A stretch of DNA of 64,000 bases from Corynebacterium sp. CNCTC7651 (GCF_021496665.1 NZ_CP071246.1:1302001-1366000); one strand, 5' to 3'; counted from the stretch's first letter, positions 34,014 to 44,057 are shown. Program-made: numbers and translations. The notes: generated by a model from the sequence alone, not told the origin.

Positions 34014-34877
34014 CTAGGCCAGCTCCCCTGCCAGCACACCGCGTGCGACGATGCGCGACGGTCCAGTCATCCGCGCGCGCCCATCGCGGAGCTCGATCGT
34101 GAGGGTGCCACCCGGCACATGGACGGTGACCTGGCCGTGCTCGATGTCGGCGTCGGCAAGCGCGGCCTGCGCCGCGGCTACAGTGCCGGTGCCGCAGGAG
34201 CGGGTTTCCCCCACCCCGCGCTCCCAAACGCGCATGTGCACCGCGCCGTCGCCGGCCGCGCCATGTACAGCCCCGTCGCCGTCGGCTGCAGCTAGCTCAG
34301 TCAAGATTTCCACGTTGACCCCGGCTGGGAAGAACTCGGTGTCAAACTCCGGCTGGGTCAGCTCCATCGCCGCCAGCTCCTCTGGGGTAAGCCCCGGGAT
34401 CACGCAGGCCAGGTGCGGGTTGCCCACGTCGACGCCGATGCCGGCGAACTCGAAGTCGCCCATGCGCGCGGTGGAAACACCGGTGACCTCAACGGGACCC
34501 ATGTCCACGGAGAACGTCGCGTCCGCGCCGTTGGCCGCCAGCACCCTGATCACCTTCACGCCGGCACGCGTGTCCACCTCGAACTCGTCGCGCTCCTCCA
34601 GTCCCTCGGCCACTAGCACGTGGGCGAAGGCGCGGATCCCGTTGCCGCACATCTCCGCGATGGAACCGTCCGCGTTGCGGTAATCCATGAACCAGCGGCC
34701 GGTCTCTGGGGAGCGCACCACCCGCAGGAGCCCGTCGCCGCCGATCCCGGCGCGGCGGTCGCACAACCACGCGACCTGCTCGGTGGTGAGGTCCAGCTCG
34801 TCGTTGACGTCGGTCACCACCACAAAGTCATTCTCGGTGGCGTGGGCTTTGATGAAGGGCAACTGCGCAGTATTCAC
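34014..34877 (-). CDS. dapF: Diaminopimelate epimerase
   Basis: A 287-aa cofactor-free racemase that turns LL- into meso-diaminopimelate for lysine and cell wall synthesis. The two catalytic cysteines lie in [11 protein letters not shown] and [12 protein letters not shown]. The N-terminus ([14 protein letters not shown]) and [10 protein letters not shown] are conserved. It lies 10 bp after miaA on the same strand, an actinobacterial arrangement. Confidence 0.96.
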   Translation of the reverse strand: MNTAQLPFIKAHATENDFVVVTDVNDELDLTTEQVAWLCDRRAGIGGDGLLRVVRSPETGRWFMDYRNADGSIAEMCGNGIRAFAHVLVAEGLEERDEFEVDTRAGVKVIRVLAANGADATFSVDMGPVEVTGVSTARMGDFEFAGIGVDVGNPHLACVIPGLTPEELAAMELTQPEFDTEFFPAGVNVEILTELAAADGDGAVHGAAGDGAVHMRVWERGVGETRSCGTGTVAAAQAALADADIEHGQVTVHVPGGTLTIELRDGRARMTGPSRIVARGVLAGELA

Positions 34878-34887
34878 GCAGGAGAGT

Positions 34888-35796
34888 CTAATGCTCCCCC
34901 AGTGCCTGAAGCGCCGCGCCGACCACGTCCTCGCCCGCCGCGTCGAGCCAGTGGATGCGCGGGTCCCTGTTGAACCAGGAGCGCTGGCGGCGCACGTAGC
35001 GTCGGGTGCCGATGATGGTCTGCTCTATAGCGTCGTCAAGCGAAAGCTCCCCGTCCAAATGCGCGAGGACCTGCGCGTACCCGATGGCGCGCCCGGCGGT
35101 GGATTCGCGCTGTAGACCCTGCGCGACCAGCCCGCGCACTTCGTCGACGAGCCCTGCCTCGAACATCTGGCGGGTGCGCAGCTCGATCCGCGGGTTGAGC
35201 CAAGTGGCGTCGGTGCGCAGGCCCAGGATGCGCGTGCCCCAGCGCGGCTGCGCGTCTTTGGGCGGCTGGGACGCGGCGAAGGGCTCGCCCGTCAGCTCAA
35301 TAACCTCCAAGGCGCGGACGGTACGGCGTGGATCCTTGTCCTCGATCACGCGGGCGGCTTCCGGGTCCACCTCGGCCAGTTCCGCATGCAGTGCGTCCAC
35401 GCCGATATCCTCCAGACGAGCCTCGTAGCGGGCGCGCACTGCAGGGTCGGTGGGTGGGAACTGCCAATCGTCGAGAAGCGATTGCGCGTAGAGCATGGAC
35501 CCGCCGACGAGGATGGGAACCTTGCCCCGCGCGGCGATGCCCTCCACCGCATCCACCGCCATGGCCTGGTATTCCGCGACGGATGCGGTGCGCGTGACCT
35601 TCCACACGTCCAGCAGGTGGTGCGGGATGCCACCGCGTTCCTCGGGCGGCAGTTTCGCGGTGCCGATATCCATGCCCCGGTAAAGCTGCATGGAGTCGAC
35701 GTTCACAATCTCCCCGCCCAGGCGCTGCGCAAGCGCGATGCCAAGCGCGGACTTGCCGCTGGCGGTGGGCCCTACAACGGCGACCGGCGTTAGCAT
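34888..35796 (-). CDS. miaA: tRNA dimethylallyltransferase MiaA
   Basis: A 302-aa enzyme that prenylates A37 of UNN-reading tRNAs; MiaB, encoded at 46.1-47.7 kb, then methylthiolates the base. Motifs are [17 protein letters not shown] (P-loop), [21 protein letters not shown], and [15 protein letters not shown]. The ATG at 35796 follows GGGAGG and gives the family start [15 protein letters not shown]. It overlaps the upstream gene by 7 bp. Confidence 0.96.
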   Translation of the reverse strand: MLTPVAVVGPTASGKSALGIALAQRLGGEIVNVDSMQLYRGMDIGTAKLPPEERGGIPHHLLDVWKVTRTASVAEYQAMAVDAVEGIAARGKVPILVGGSMLYAQSLLDDWQFPPTDPAVRARYEARLEDIGVDALHAELAEVDPEAARVIEDKDPRRTVRALEVIELTGEPFAASQPPKDAQPRWGTRILGLRTDATWLNPRIELRTRQMFEAGLVDEVRGLVAQGLQRESTAGRAIGYAQVLAHLDGELSLDDAIEQTIIGTRRYVRRQRSWFNRDPRIHWLDAAGEDVVGAALQALGEH

Positions 35797-36413
35797 CGCA
35801 CCTCCCACAACCCCACGTAGCGCCCGACACCCAGCGTGTCGTCGGCGTCTACCAGCTCAGCGCGTACAGGGTTGAGTGCGGCCAGCGCCTCCCAGGGCTC
35901 GTGCTTATCGACGCCCGCTTGCGCCAGCGCCGCAGCCCCCGGCAAGTCGCGGCCGGTTTCGATGAAGTGTTTCAGCGCTTCGTGGATGCCCGGGGCGGAC
36001 TCAATGAACGCGAGTGGGGCGCGCGGAGTGAGCCCCGCGGGGCCGTCCACGACAACCACGGTCAGGGCGCCCGGATCAAGCGGGGCGAGGGTCTCGCGCG
36101 CAGGGCGGTAGGTGCGTTCGCCGAGAAGGTAGCGGGTGAGCAGTTCCCCGAGGTAGTTGCCGCCGCCAACGTCCACCTGCGGCGCGCCCCATGCGGCAAA
36201 CGTCCCGGTGCGGGAGGCGTAGTCGCGCTCACCGCACGGGCAGACGATGTCAACCGGCGACGCGCCGTACATGTTGCGGGCCAGCTCTGCGGCGTGACGC
36301 ACCGCCTCCGCGATCCTGCGCGACGGCGCGTGGGCAGGCGACAGCTCCGCCACGAGGGCGGGCGAGCCAGGGATCAGCAGCACAGGTGCGCGGGTTTCTT
36401 CCACCCGCCCCAC
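35790..36413 (-). CDS. Class III extradiol dioxygenase subunit B-like protein
   Basis: A 207-aa conserved actinobacterial protein always near miaA (counterpart of Mycobacterium tuberculosis Rv2728c, from memory). Recognisable parts are [40 protein letters not shown] and [20 protein letters not shown]. It has been linked to the LigB-like fold, but the iron-binding His pair of true dioxygenases is not obvious here, so enzymatic activity is doubtful. It is the first gene of the miaA-dapF unit. Confidence 0.7.
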   Translation of the reverse strand: MGRVEETRAPVLLIPGSPALVAELSPAHAPSRRIAEAVRHAAELARNMYGASPVDIVCPCGERDYASRTGTFAAWGAPQVDVGGGNYLGELLTRYLLGERTYRPARETLAPLDPGALTVVVVDGPAGLTPRAPLAFIESAPGIHEALKHFIETGRDLPGAAALAQAGVDKHEPWEALAALNPVRAELVDADDTLGVGRYVGLWEVRC

Positions 36414-36541
36414 CCTAGCCAGACGCGTGCGAGTTACCTAGGTAAACCTGCCCCGCGTGCGTATGGGCACGGTAAAGTTGAACCACATTCGCATGCCACG
36501 GCAGCCGCGTCGCGCGGCACACAGCAGAAAGGACCGCCTCT

Positions 36542-37957
36542 ATGACGACTCCAGACCAGCCCACGTCCGCTCCGGGCGAGGGTACCGCTCGCCCCACGCC
36601 TGCCGCGATGGCCGGCCGCACCCCGAAGCCGGGACCGCGCCCGGGCGCCGCTGCCGGTGCGCGCCCGAACTCTGTCGACCAGCAGCAGTCCACCCCGTCC
36701 CCGCTGCCGAAGCAGCCGGCAGGCACGGGCTCCCTGGCCTCGGACCCGTCCAAGTTCGGTCGCATCGATGAGACCGGCACGGTGTACCTCACCCGCGGCG
36801 GGGAGGAGCGCCAGATCGGCTCCTGGCAGGCGGGCACCCCGGAAGAGGGCCTGGCCCACTACGGCCAGCGTTTTGATGACCTGGTGACGGAGGTTGAGCT
36901 CTTCGAGTCCCGCCTCAAGGCGCACCCGGAGGACGCGGCGAATCTGCGCACCAATGCCCAGGCGCTGAAGGAGTCTCTGCCGGAGGTTGCCGCCATCGGC
37001 GACTTCGATGCGCTCGAGGCGCGCCTCGACGCAGTGATCGCCGAGACCGAGGAGGCAGGCGAGCGCGCGAAGGAGGCCAAGGCGGCCCGCCGCGCCGAGG
37101 CTATCGCCCGCAAGGAAGCCCTGGCTACGGAGGCTGAGGATCTGGCGGAGAACTCCACCGACTGGAAGGCCGCGGGTGACCGCATCCGCGACATCCTGGA
37201 AGAGTGGCGCACCATCCGCGGTATTGACCGCAAGACGGATGATGCCCTGTGGAAGCGCTACTCCCGCGCTCGCGATAGCTTCAACCGCCGCCGCGGCTCC
37301 CACTTTGCGGAGCTCGACCGCGGCCGCGCAGCCGCAAAGAAGGCCAAGGAAGACCTCGTTGCCCGCGCCGAGGCGTTGAAGGACTCTACCGAGTGGAACG
37401 ACACCGCCCGCGCATTCCGCGACCTGATGAAGGAGTGGAAGGCCGCTGGCCGCGCCCCGCGCGACGTGGATGACCAGCTGTGGGAGAAGTTCCGCGCTGC
37501 ACAGGACCACTTCTTCGACGCACGCAACGCGGTCAACGCTGAACGCGACAAGGAGTTCGTGGCCAACGCAGAAGCGAAGGACGCGCTCCTGGCTGAGTAC
37601 GACGCGCTGATTGATCCCGCCAAGGGCCTCGAGGCCGCCAAGTCCAAGCTCCGCGAGCTGCAGGACAAGTGGGAGGAGATCGGCTTCGTGCCGCGCGGCC
37701 AGGTCCGGGAGTACGAGGACAAGATTGGCAAGATTGAAAAGCGCGTCGCTGATGCGGAGGATTCCCGCTGGCGCAAGTCCGACCCGGCTGCCCAGGACAA
37801 GGTGAACCAATTCCGGGTAAAAGCCGACGATCTTGCCGCGCAGGCCGATGCCGCAGAGGCCAAGGGCAACGCCAAGCAGGCCGCTGAGCTGCGCGAGCAG
37901 GCGAAGCAGTGGCAGGAGTTCGCCGACGTCGCTGCGAAGGCGGCGAACGACCGCTAG
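36542..37957 (+). CDS. DUF349 domain protein
   Basis: A 471-aa cytoplasmic protein made mostly of charged helices. After a Pro/Gly-rich N-terminus (to about residue 70) and a short conserved segment (FGRIDETGTVYLTRGGEERQIGSW), three DUF349 repeats follow, each with a W-K/E-x-x-G pattern (DWKAAGDRIRDILEEWRTI, EWNDTARAFRDLMKEWKAAG, QDKWEEIGFVPRG). The helices should form long coiled coils. The function of DUF349 is not established. An AGAAAGGA ribosome site precedes the ATG. Its stop overlaps the start of the GNAT gene. Confidence 0.85.
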   Translation: MTTPDQPTSAPGEGTARPTPAAMAGRTPKPGPRPGAAAGARPNSVDQQQSTPSPLPKQPAGTGSLASDPSKFGRIDETGTVYLTRGGEERQIGSWQAGTPEEGLAHYGQRFDDLVTEVELFESRLKAHPEDAANLRTNAQALKESLPEVAAIGDFDALEARLDAVIAETEEAGERAKEAKAARRAEAIARKEALATEAEDLAENSTDWKAAGDRIRDILEEWRTIRGIDRKTDDALWKRYSRARDSFNRRRGSHFAELDRGRAAAKKAKEDLVARAEALKDSTEWNDTARAFRDLMKEWKAAGRAPRDVDDQLWEKFRAAQDHFFDARNAVNAERDKEFVANAEAKDALLAEYDALIDPAKGLEAAKSKLRELQDKWEEIGFVPRGQVREYEDKIGKIEKRVADAEDSRWRKSDPAAQDKVNQFRVKADDLAAQADAAEAKGNAKQAAELREQAKQWQEFADVAAKAANDR

Positions 37958-39105
37958 TGCTCACCCCGCTGCACTTTGTGCCCCGACCGGCCTCCTCCGG
38001 TTCCGCCCACGCTGCGGACGCCGAGGCCGTAGTCGGGGCCTACGCATTCTCCGCCACCCTGGCCATCCAGGACATCACCCAGCTGGCCACCTCGGGAGTG
38101 ACCGCCTCCCACATTGCGAAACGCCTCGAGGGGTCGGCCGAGTCCGAGGCCCTGCTCTTCGGCCTGTCATCGCGCACCGCGCTGCGCCCCGTCGGCCCAC
38201 TCGGCTACCAGGAGCTGATGGAGGAGGACTTGCTTGACATCGAGGCCTGGGTCTTCATCTCGCTGCCACTCCTCGAGGACACCAGGGTCATCGAAGCCAA
38301 CGTCACCCTTGACGCGGCCATTGCTCCCCTCCCGGGCGAAGAGGTTCCCGCCGCACCCTGGCACGGGGCTTTCACGCTTATCGACGATCTCTCCGCCCGC
38401 CTCAACCGCCCCATCCGGCAACTGTGGGTCACCCACACCCCGGGGACTTGGGAACCACCCGGTGCTACGGAGCACGGGTACGCTGCCGCCTTCCGCGAGG
38501 ACCAGGCCGTGTTTAGGGCGGAGGCGGTGGCTGTTGGCGCTGGGATGGAAATCTCGGTTGTCGAGGGGCCCGGCTTCGCCGGCGCCATCACCGCTTCGGC
38601 GACGTACCCCGGAGGCGAGGAGGCCAGGGAGCGAGACACGGCGCAGTTCAGCGCACTCCTCACCGCGGCATCGCGCGATTATCCACGGGGTGAACTCGCG
38701 CTGGAGACCATCGAATGGGATCTTCGGCGCATCACTGATGCCGGCGCGAGGCTCATGGACCGCGGCGGCCAGCAGCTCACCGGCATCGCGCGGGTGGGAG
38801 GCAGGGATCGCACCGAGGATCCCGGCGCCATTGTCGGCTTGTGCGAGGCCGTGCATTACTCCTCCGACGATGACGCAGTCTGCGAACTCGGGCTCATTTA
38901 TGTGCTGCCGGTGTATCGCGGCAAAGGCGTCGGCACGACGCTCGTCGCCAAGACAGTCGCCCGGGCGCGCGAAGTATGGGAAGACCTGGAGACCGTGTAC
39001 GTGTCTTACCCGGCCGGCTCTCCGGCCGCGGAGTCGATTACCACGCGCTTTGAGGCGGAGGTGGTGTCCTCCACCACGGCGTGGCAGAAGGAGTCATTTA
39101 TTTAG
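37957..39105 (+). CDS. GNAT-family N-acetyltransferase
   Basis: A 382-aa protein with a C-terminal GNAT domain (about residues 250-382). The acetyl-CoA loop is LGLIYVLPVYRGKGVGTTLVAKTVARAR, the R/QxxGxG/A motif of the family. The N-terminal half may be a second, degenerate GNAT domain (ESEALLFGLSSRTALRPVGPLGYQEL, AWVFISLPLLED). The substrate is unknown. The GTG at 37957 was chosen because it overlaps the DUF349 stop in TAGTG, a common coupled arrangement. Confidence 0.75.
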   Translation: MLTPLHFVPRPASSGSAHAADAEAVVGAYAFSATLAIQDITQLATSGVTASHIAKRLEGSAESEALLFGLSSRTALRPVGPLGYQELMEEDLLDIEAWVFISLPLLEDTRVIEANVTLDAAIAPLPGEEVPAAPWHGAFTLIDDLSARLNRPIRQLWVTHTPGTWEPPGATEHGYAAAFREDQAVFRAEAVAVGAGMEISVVEGPGFAGAITASATYPGGEEARERDTAQFSALLTAASRDYPRGELALETIEWDLRRITDAGARLMDRGGQQLTGIARVGGRDRTEDPGAIVGLCEAVHYSSDDDAVCELGLIYVLPVYRGKGVGTTLVAKTVARAREVWEDLETVYVSYPAGSPAAESITTRFEAEVVSSTTAWQKESFI

Positions 39106-39789
39106 TGATGCTTCATAGGTTGCTACGTCTACGAAATCACTCGGAAACGGCACACGGACACAGTTGGGGTGTGTTCGTATAAAGGATTCGTCGAGCTTTG
39201 TTGGTGGCATCGATAATGGTACTCGCGTTTCGGCCTTGTCCTCCCTCTGCTCCGCAACAAGATCCTGAAACTCGGGGAGCAGTTCAAAAGGGTTAAAATA
39301 TAGCTCTCGTGTTGTGCGCAACCGGCAACTCTGGAGTGGAACGTAATCCGCCATGTTGACCCATTGGATGATAAAGCCAGGTTCGCTGCAAATGTTTTTT
39401 GCCAGACGCAGCTCAATAGTCTCGAAGGGTGCGATAACAGGAATGGTAAAAACTCCGGAAAAGACGTCCGCCCGAATTAACCTCCGATTTCGAAGGTCCG
39501 CGAGTTCTACATTTCTAGCCTCGTACCCAGACAGATTCGTTAGGGCTACTTTCTGGGTGTCCCTGGATAGTTTGAGATCCCACTCGCGGCCGAATGCGTT
39601 GTTCTGTAGGTATCTAGCATTCTGATATTCAAACACGCGCCACCGGGCTTGGTTGTTCTTAAAATCCTCGAACCAGCCTTCCCAGCTGTCCTGACTTTCT
39701 CGGCTCGCTTTCCTATAGAAGTGGAGAGAGACAATAAGTGAGATAATTCCGCCGGCCGCAGTGCTCAAAACCGTACTCAGGATTGCCAT
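39094..39789 (-). CDS. Hypothetical single-pass membrane protein, lower G+C
   Basis: A 231-aa protein I do not recognise. The N-terminal helix AILSTVLSTAAGGIISLIVSLHF should be a membrane anchor. The rest is a soluble domain with a beta-rich core (KVALTNLSGYEARNVELADL, ADVFSGVFTIPVIAPFETIELRL). The DNA is clearly less G+C rich than the genes around it and the 3' end overlaps the GNAT gene by 12 bp on the opposite strand. Both points suggest recent acquisition. Confidence 0.65.
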   Translation of the reverse strand: MAILSTVLSTAAGGIISLIVSLHFYRKASRESQDSWEGWFEDFKNNQARWRVFEYQNARYLQNNAFGREWDLKLSRDTQKVALTNLSGYEARNVELADLRNRRLIRADVFSGVFTIPVIAPFETIELRLAKNICSEPGFIIQWVNMADYVPLQSCRLRTTRELYFNPFELLPEFQDLVAEQREDKAETRVPLSMPPTKLDESFIRTHPNCVRVPFPSDFVDVATYEASLNK

Positions 39790-39861
39790 TTATTACGAGA
39801 GCTCTTTCTTTTTGTGAAACTCGGGTGGCTGCTCCGTAATCCTAGGTTCAATTCCGCACTA

Positions 39862-40503
39862 TTACTCCGCGCACTTGTGGCGTTCGGCGGCACGCTGCCG
39901 GCGATCGTCGATAAGCAGGGGGTTGTGCTCCTGCGCCCGCTCGGTGGCTGCGCGCTGGGCGACGGCGATCTCGTCGGTGCCCTGCAGTGCGGCGCGCTGC
40001 TCCGCGATGGCCGTCTGCTCCTCGGCGCGGCGGAAGATGGCGGGCAGGTAGGCGAACACTGCGACAACCACCGGGAACATTGCGAGGTAGATGCCGGGGC
40101 CGTGGTGGAGGCCCTGCTCCCAGGTGGTTGAGGAACGGCGCAGCCAAATCGCCAAGAGGGCGAAGACCATCGCAATGCCGGTGAGCATCCAGCCCGGCAC
40201 GGCAAGGCGGTAGCGCCTGGTAAGCATGGCGATGGTGGTGATCACGGCGAGGCCGATGAAACCGAACCAGACGAAGAGGTACTCGGTGAGCTTGCCCTCT
40301 ACCGCGCGGGAAGCGTCGCTGACCGCTAGGAACTGCCAGCCGGACACTTCCGCCGCGAACGGTAGGAACAGCGCGATGACAAAAGTCGCGGCGCACGCCA
40401 GGAGGATCCAGCGAAACGCGCCGTTGGCAAGCTGGTTGGCTGCCCGCCGTTCGTCAGCGGCAAGGGTCGAGGGGGTGGGCGCAAGTTCGCAAGTGTCGGA
40501 CAC
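39862..40503 (-). CDS. Conserved membrane protein (Rv2732c-type)
   Basis: A 213-aa protein with four predicted membrane helices (ILLACAATFVIALFLPF, YLFVWFGFIGLAVITTIAML, GWMLTGIAMVFALLAIWL, YLAMFPVVVAVFAYLPAIF) and a basic, charged cytoplasmic tail. It resembles the membrane protein found between miaA and miaB in mycobacteria (Rv2732c, from memory); function unknown. The GTG at 40503 is favoured because TAGAGT lies 7 nt upstream. The short-chain acyl cluster now separates this gene from miaB. Confidence 0.65.
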   Translation of the reverse strand: MSDTCELAPTPSTLAADERRAANQLANGAFRWILLACAATFVIALFLPFAAEVSGWQFLAVSDASRAVEGKLTEYLFVWFGFIGLAVITTIAMLTRRYRLAVPGWMLTGIAMVFALLAIWLRRSSTTWEQGLHHGPGIYLAMFPVVVAVFAYLPAIFRRAEEQTAIAEQRAALQGTDEIAVAQRAATERAQEHNPLLIDDRRQRAAERHKCAE

Positions 40504-40550
40504 AAATCCCACTCTATCCCGCGTCCCTGCTTATCTCTTCATAGAACTGC

Positions 40551-41993
40551 TTACACCCCGACTGACGCTTTCACTAGGAGGTAAATGCATGTCAGGACCA
40601 TTACCACGAGCACCGGCGGCACTGTGTAGCCAACGATATTGCCAAATTTCATTTTGAAGTTCGCCAAGTAAGGCAAGGCGAAGAACGGGATGAGGAGGTT
40701 AGTTGTCGCGTCTCCCATTTGGTATGCCTGCAATACCAAACCTAAGTCGACCCCCTGATCCAAGGTGGTTGGGATAAGGTACGGTGCCTCGATCACAAAC
40801 TTTGAACCGCCGGAGGGAACTGCAATGTTGAGTAAAGCGGAGTATAGGAAAGCGATCATTGGCCAAGTGACCGGTGTGGAGATAGAGGTGAAGAAATGAG
40901 TCAGTACGACACCGAGGCCAGTTGCACTAATAAGGCCGAAAATGCCAGCATAGAAGGGGAATTGGAGAATGAAGCCCCAAGTTCCATCGATTCCCTTGCG
41001 AATAAGGTTGGCGTAATATTCTGGCCCGTAGTTAGCGCACAGAACCATACCGAGAGAGATGAAGAGGAAATTGAACGTATCTAGGTTCAGCGCGCCTATG
41101 CCATCCCTAAACAGAATGTAAATACTGTAAGCCAAACCGACACCGCCGATAAAGTACATGATCCATCGGCTCGCATTAGCCTTTTCAGCCGGCGTTGTAC
41201 GGGGGACTGTTAAGTTGCGCTGACCAGCTTCGTAATCTTCGAGAACCGAAGAGTCAATTTCGCCAATCTTACTAGCATCCTTCGGATGCATGACGATAGC
41301 GAAAATCATCGTTACCGCGAGGCAAACAATCAGAAGAAGAATGAAGTCCCATCGCAGGATTGAGTCCGTCAAGCCAACTGCTTCTGGGGTCATCTCCTTG
41401 TACCCCTCGGGCACAAGATCCCTAAGGTAGTTGGGCGTAGCAGAGTAGAGTACCGCTGCACCAGAGATTCCGGAAGACGAAGTTAAGAACGCCATGAATA
41501 GAACGGCCACCATGACAGGCGGATGAATATTCAGCCCCCGGCGCTTGGACTGGGCAAGAATTTCTTTACCCAAGACAATCGCAGCCATCATCCCTAGGCC
41601 CCAATGGATGAAACCAAGCATTCCGGCGACTGCGGAGCCTAGGACGATCGCTTGAGTGCGAGTCTTGGGAATCCCACCGATTTTGGTGAGAAGCTTTTGG
41701 GCCGGCGGGGAGGAGGCTACTGCACTTCCTGATGCCAAAAGGACCGTCATTTGCATGGTGAACGCCAGCAAGTTCCAGAATGAACCTGCCCATGCTGACA
41801 CCAGCGAAACCTGGTCAGGGTCCGTGGACCAAACTGGGGTATCTGTAGCAAAGAATGCCAGAATCGCAACGATGATAGTCAGTGCCAAGCAAATGACGAA
41901 CGATTCAGGCATCCACTTTTCAAACCAGGCAATGTACCGGTCCCTGAAGGGCGGTCGCTGCGGAGCCTTACCATTATTGACAGCAGTCGTCAT
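40551..41993 (-). CDS. atoE: Short-chain fatty acid transporter, AtoE family
   Basis: A 480-aa membrane protein with about 12 hydrophobic segments. Typical AtoE parts are RYIAWFEKWMPESFVICLALTIIVAILAF near the N-terminus, HWGLGMMAAIVLGKEI, and the C-terminal SGGSKFVIEAPYLIPTTL with QMGDATTNLLIPFFALPYLA. It probably imports short-chain fatty acids or acetoacetate for the CoA transferase encoded upstream. It overlaps the OB-fold gene by 4 bp and is the last gene of the operon. Confidence 0.88.
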   Translation of the reverse strand: MTTAVNNGKAPQRPPFRDRYIAWFEKWMPESFVICLALTIIVAILAFFATDTPVWSTDPDQVSLVSAWAGSFWNLLAFTMQMTVLLASGSAVASSPPAQKLLTKIGGIPKTRTQAIVLGSAVAGMLGFIHWGLGMMAAIVLGKEILAQSKRRGLNIHPPVMVAVLFMAFLTSSSGISGAAVLYSATPNYLRDLVPEGYKEMTPEAVGLTDSILRWDFILLLIVCLAVTMIFAIVMHPKDASKIGEIDSSVLEDYEAGQRNLTVPRTTPAEKANASRWIMYFIGGVGLAYSIYILFRDGIGALNLDTFNFLFISLGMVLCANYGPEYYANLIRKGIDGTWGFILQFPFYAGIFGLISATGLGVVLTHFFTSISTPVTWPMIAFLYSALLNIAVPSGGSKFVIEAPYLIPTTLDQGVDLGLVLQAYQMGDATTNLLIPFFALPYLANFKMKFGNIVGYTVPPVLVVMVLTCIYLLVKASVGV

Positions 41994-42223
41994 TCTTCTC
42001 CTCCGTTCGAGGTTCCACTGCTGTCGAAGCCGATCACGTACCGGCCCTCTACAACATCAATGGGCATTCCAATCTCGAGGCTCGAGGAATCTTCTACCCC
42101 CTCGATTAATACAGTTCGAGTGCTCCCTTCCAATTCAACGAGGCCCACACAATATGGCGCCTTCTCCTCGAATCCCTGCGGAGCAGAGCGGATAATCGTG
42201 AATGTTTTCAAAACTCCCGACAC
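41990..42223 (-). CDS. Small OB-fold (DUF35-like) protein
   Basis: A 77-aa protein resembling the C-terminal OB-fold half of DUF35/ChsH2-type proteins that pair with SCP2-like thiolases (EEKAPYCVGLVELEGSTRTVLIEGVEDSSSLEIGMPIDVVEG). The N-terminal zinc ribbon with its CxxC pairs is missing. It starts with GTG after an AAAGGAG site located in the end of the thiolase gene. The position directly behind the thiolase fits a partner or acyl-CoA-binding role. Confidence 0.65.
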   Translation of the reverse strand: MSGVLKTFTIIRSAPQGFEEKAPYCVGLVELEGSTRTVLIEGVEDSSSLEIGMPIDVVEGRYVIGFDSSGTSNGGEE

Positions 42224-42225
42224 GA

Positions 42226-43380
42226 CTATTCTCCTTTGAAGACCGAAACAACACAGGTAGCTGCGGTGCCGCCAAGGTTGTGGGTAATTCCGATGTTGGG
42301 ATCATTGATTTGACGTTCACCCGCCTCCCCGCGCAGCTGAGTCACGATTTCGACAATCTGACAAATGCCGGTTGCCCCAATTGGGTGCCCTTTGGCCTTA
42401 AGTCCACCACTCGTGTTGATTGGAATGCGACCCTCTAACGTGATGTCTCCGTTTCGGACCGCTTTTCCTCCCTGGCCTTTGGCGGCGAAACCAAGATCCT
42501 CGATGTTTATGATCTGCGTAATTGAGAAGCAGTCATGCACCTCAGCGAGATCAACCTCTTTTGCGGTAATCCCCGCCATTTCGTAGGCTTTGCCAGCCGC
42601 GCGCTTAGTAGCAGCAAATTCTGTGATCGATTTTTTTCCATGCAGCGTGAGGGCATCACCCCCATGGCCGATGCCAGCTACTTCCACTTGGCGGTGGGAG
42701 CCAGAAGGTACAGACGAAACCACGAGGAACGCAGCGCCATCGGTAATGAGGGAGCAGTCGTAGAGGCCAATTGGATCTGCGATAAGAGGAGCTGACAGAA
42801 CGGTTTCCTCGTCAATGAGCTTCTGCATCTGGGCATGGGGATTCTTCGACGCATTTAAGTGCGAGTTAACGGAGACCATTGCCATTTCTCTTCTTACGTC
42901 CCCATACTCATAGAAGTAACGATTCGCAATTAACGCAAAACTCCCGGGAAAGGTTAGGCCCGTCGCAGCTTCCAGTTGGATGTCCATAGCCGACGCAAGT
43001 GTTTTGGTCACAGTTGGTGTCGTCTGATGTGTCATTCGCTCAACTCCACCCACAAGCACTGTCTCGTACAAGCCAGCTTTCACTGCTGTGACTGCCTGGT
43101 GAAACGCAAGTCCTCCCGAGGCGCAGGCACCCTCCGTCCTAACGGTTGGCACATTTTCGATCCCGAGGGTCTCCGCTACAAGAGGCCCGAGATGACCCTG
43201 ATCAAAGAGCTGCCCGCCCGCGAAGTTGCCTACAAATACCGCCTCAATCGAGCTCCGCTCGATACCAGCATCTGCAACTGCAGCATTTCCTGCTTCTTCG
43301 ATGAGGTCGTGGACGGATCGGTCGGGGAACTTCCCCAATTTGGTTTCTCCGATTCCATTTACATACACATTTCGTGACAT
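42226..43380 (-). CDS. Thiolase / acetyl-CoA acetyltransferase-like (SCP2 type)
   Basis: A 384-aa thiolase. The acyl-accepting Cys lies in TEGACASGGLAFHQAV (about residue 85). The catalytic His is in GGLKAKGHPIGATG, and the C-terminal Cys in GGTAATCVVSVF. Overall pattern (VYVNGIGETKLGKFPDRSVHDLI at the start) is closer to SCP2-type thiolases than to classical AtoB. It likely cleaves 3-ketoacyl-CoA such as acetoacetyl-CoA made by the CoA transferase. It starts 2 bp after scoB. Confidence 0.85.
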   Translation of the reverse strand: MSRNVYVNGIGETKLGKFPDRSVHDLIEEAGNAAVADAGIERSSIEAVFVGNFAGGQLFDQGHLGPLVAETLGIENVPTVRTEGACASGGLAFHQAVTAVKAGLYETVLVGGVERMTHQTTPTVTKTLASAMDIQLEAATGLTFPGSFALIANRYFYEYGDVRREMAMVSVNSHLNASKNPHAQMQKLIDEETVLSAPLIADPIGLYDCSLITDGAAFLVVSSVPSGSHRQVEVAGIGHGGDALTLHGKKSITEFAATKRAAGKAYEMAGITAKEVDLAEVHDCFSITQIINIEDLGFAAKGQGGKAVRNGDITLEGRIPINTSGGLKAKGHPIGATGICQIVEIVTQLRGEAGERQINDPNIGITHNLGGTAATCVVSVFKGE

Positions 43381-43382
43381 AG

Positions 43383-44042
43383 TTAGGCCCTTTCTCCGTT
43401 CGGCAACAATTCATAATCGATGATGAATTCTGCATCAGTTGTTTCCCGCAGCTCATCCTCGGTTACACCAGGCGCGAGACGCCGGAGCACCATCCCGCCA
43501 TCCCGAAAATCAAAGACACCAAGATTTGTAATTACTCGATCCACCACCCTCGCCCCGGTAAGTGGAAAGGTGCATTCTTTCAGGATCTTCGGACTACCAT
43601 CACGCGCGACATGGTCCATCAGAATCACCACGCGCTTAGCCCCGGCTACGAGATCCATCGCACCGCCCATACCTTTGACCATTTTTCCTGGCACATTCCA
43701 GTTAGCAAGATCGCCAGATTGGCTTACCTGCAACGCTCCGAGGAAGGTGGCATCCAGTTTCCCACCCCGGATCATCGCGAAAGACTCCGCAGAATCGAAG
43801 GTTGCCGCGCCAGTTGCTAGGGTGATCGTTTCTTTGCCTGCGTTAATGAGGTCAGGATCCTCTTCACCAGTAAGAGGATATGGGCCGATTCCTAGCAAAC
43901 CATTCTCACTGTGAAAAACGACGCGTTTGTTGGAAGGCAAGTTTCCAGGCACCAACATCGGAACTCCGATACCTAGATTGATGTAGTTACCGTCCTGGAT
44001 TTCTTCCGCCGCAATTGCGGCCATTTGATTTCTGGTCCACAT
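43383..44042 (-). CDS. scoB: 3-oxoacid CoA-transferase subunit B
   Basis: A 219-aa subunit with the catalytic Glu in VVFHSENGLLGIGP. Other conserved parts are MAAIAAEEIQDGNYINLGIGVPMLV and GNWN-type KGMGGAMDLVAGAKRVVILMDH. With subunit A it moves CoA from succinyl- or acetyl-CoA onto acetoacetate or a short fatty acid (ScoAB or AtoDA; the donor cannot be decided). GAGGGGAG precedes the ATG. It is translated after scoA with a 15-bp gap. Confidence 0.9.
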   Translation of the reverse strand: MWTRNQMAAIAAEEIQDGNYINLGIGVPMLVPGNLPSNKRVVFHSENGLLGIGPYPLTGEEDPDLINAGKETITLATGAATFDSAESFAMIRGGKLDATFLGALQVSQSGDLANWNVPGKMVKGMGGAMDLVAGAKRVVILMDHVARDGSPKILKECTFPLTGARVVDRVITNLGVFDFRDGGMVLRRLAPGVTEDELRETTDAEFIIDYELLPNGERA

Positions 44043-44057
44043 AAATCTCGCTCCCCT

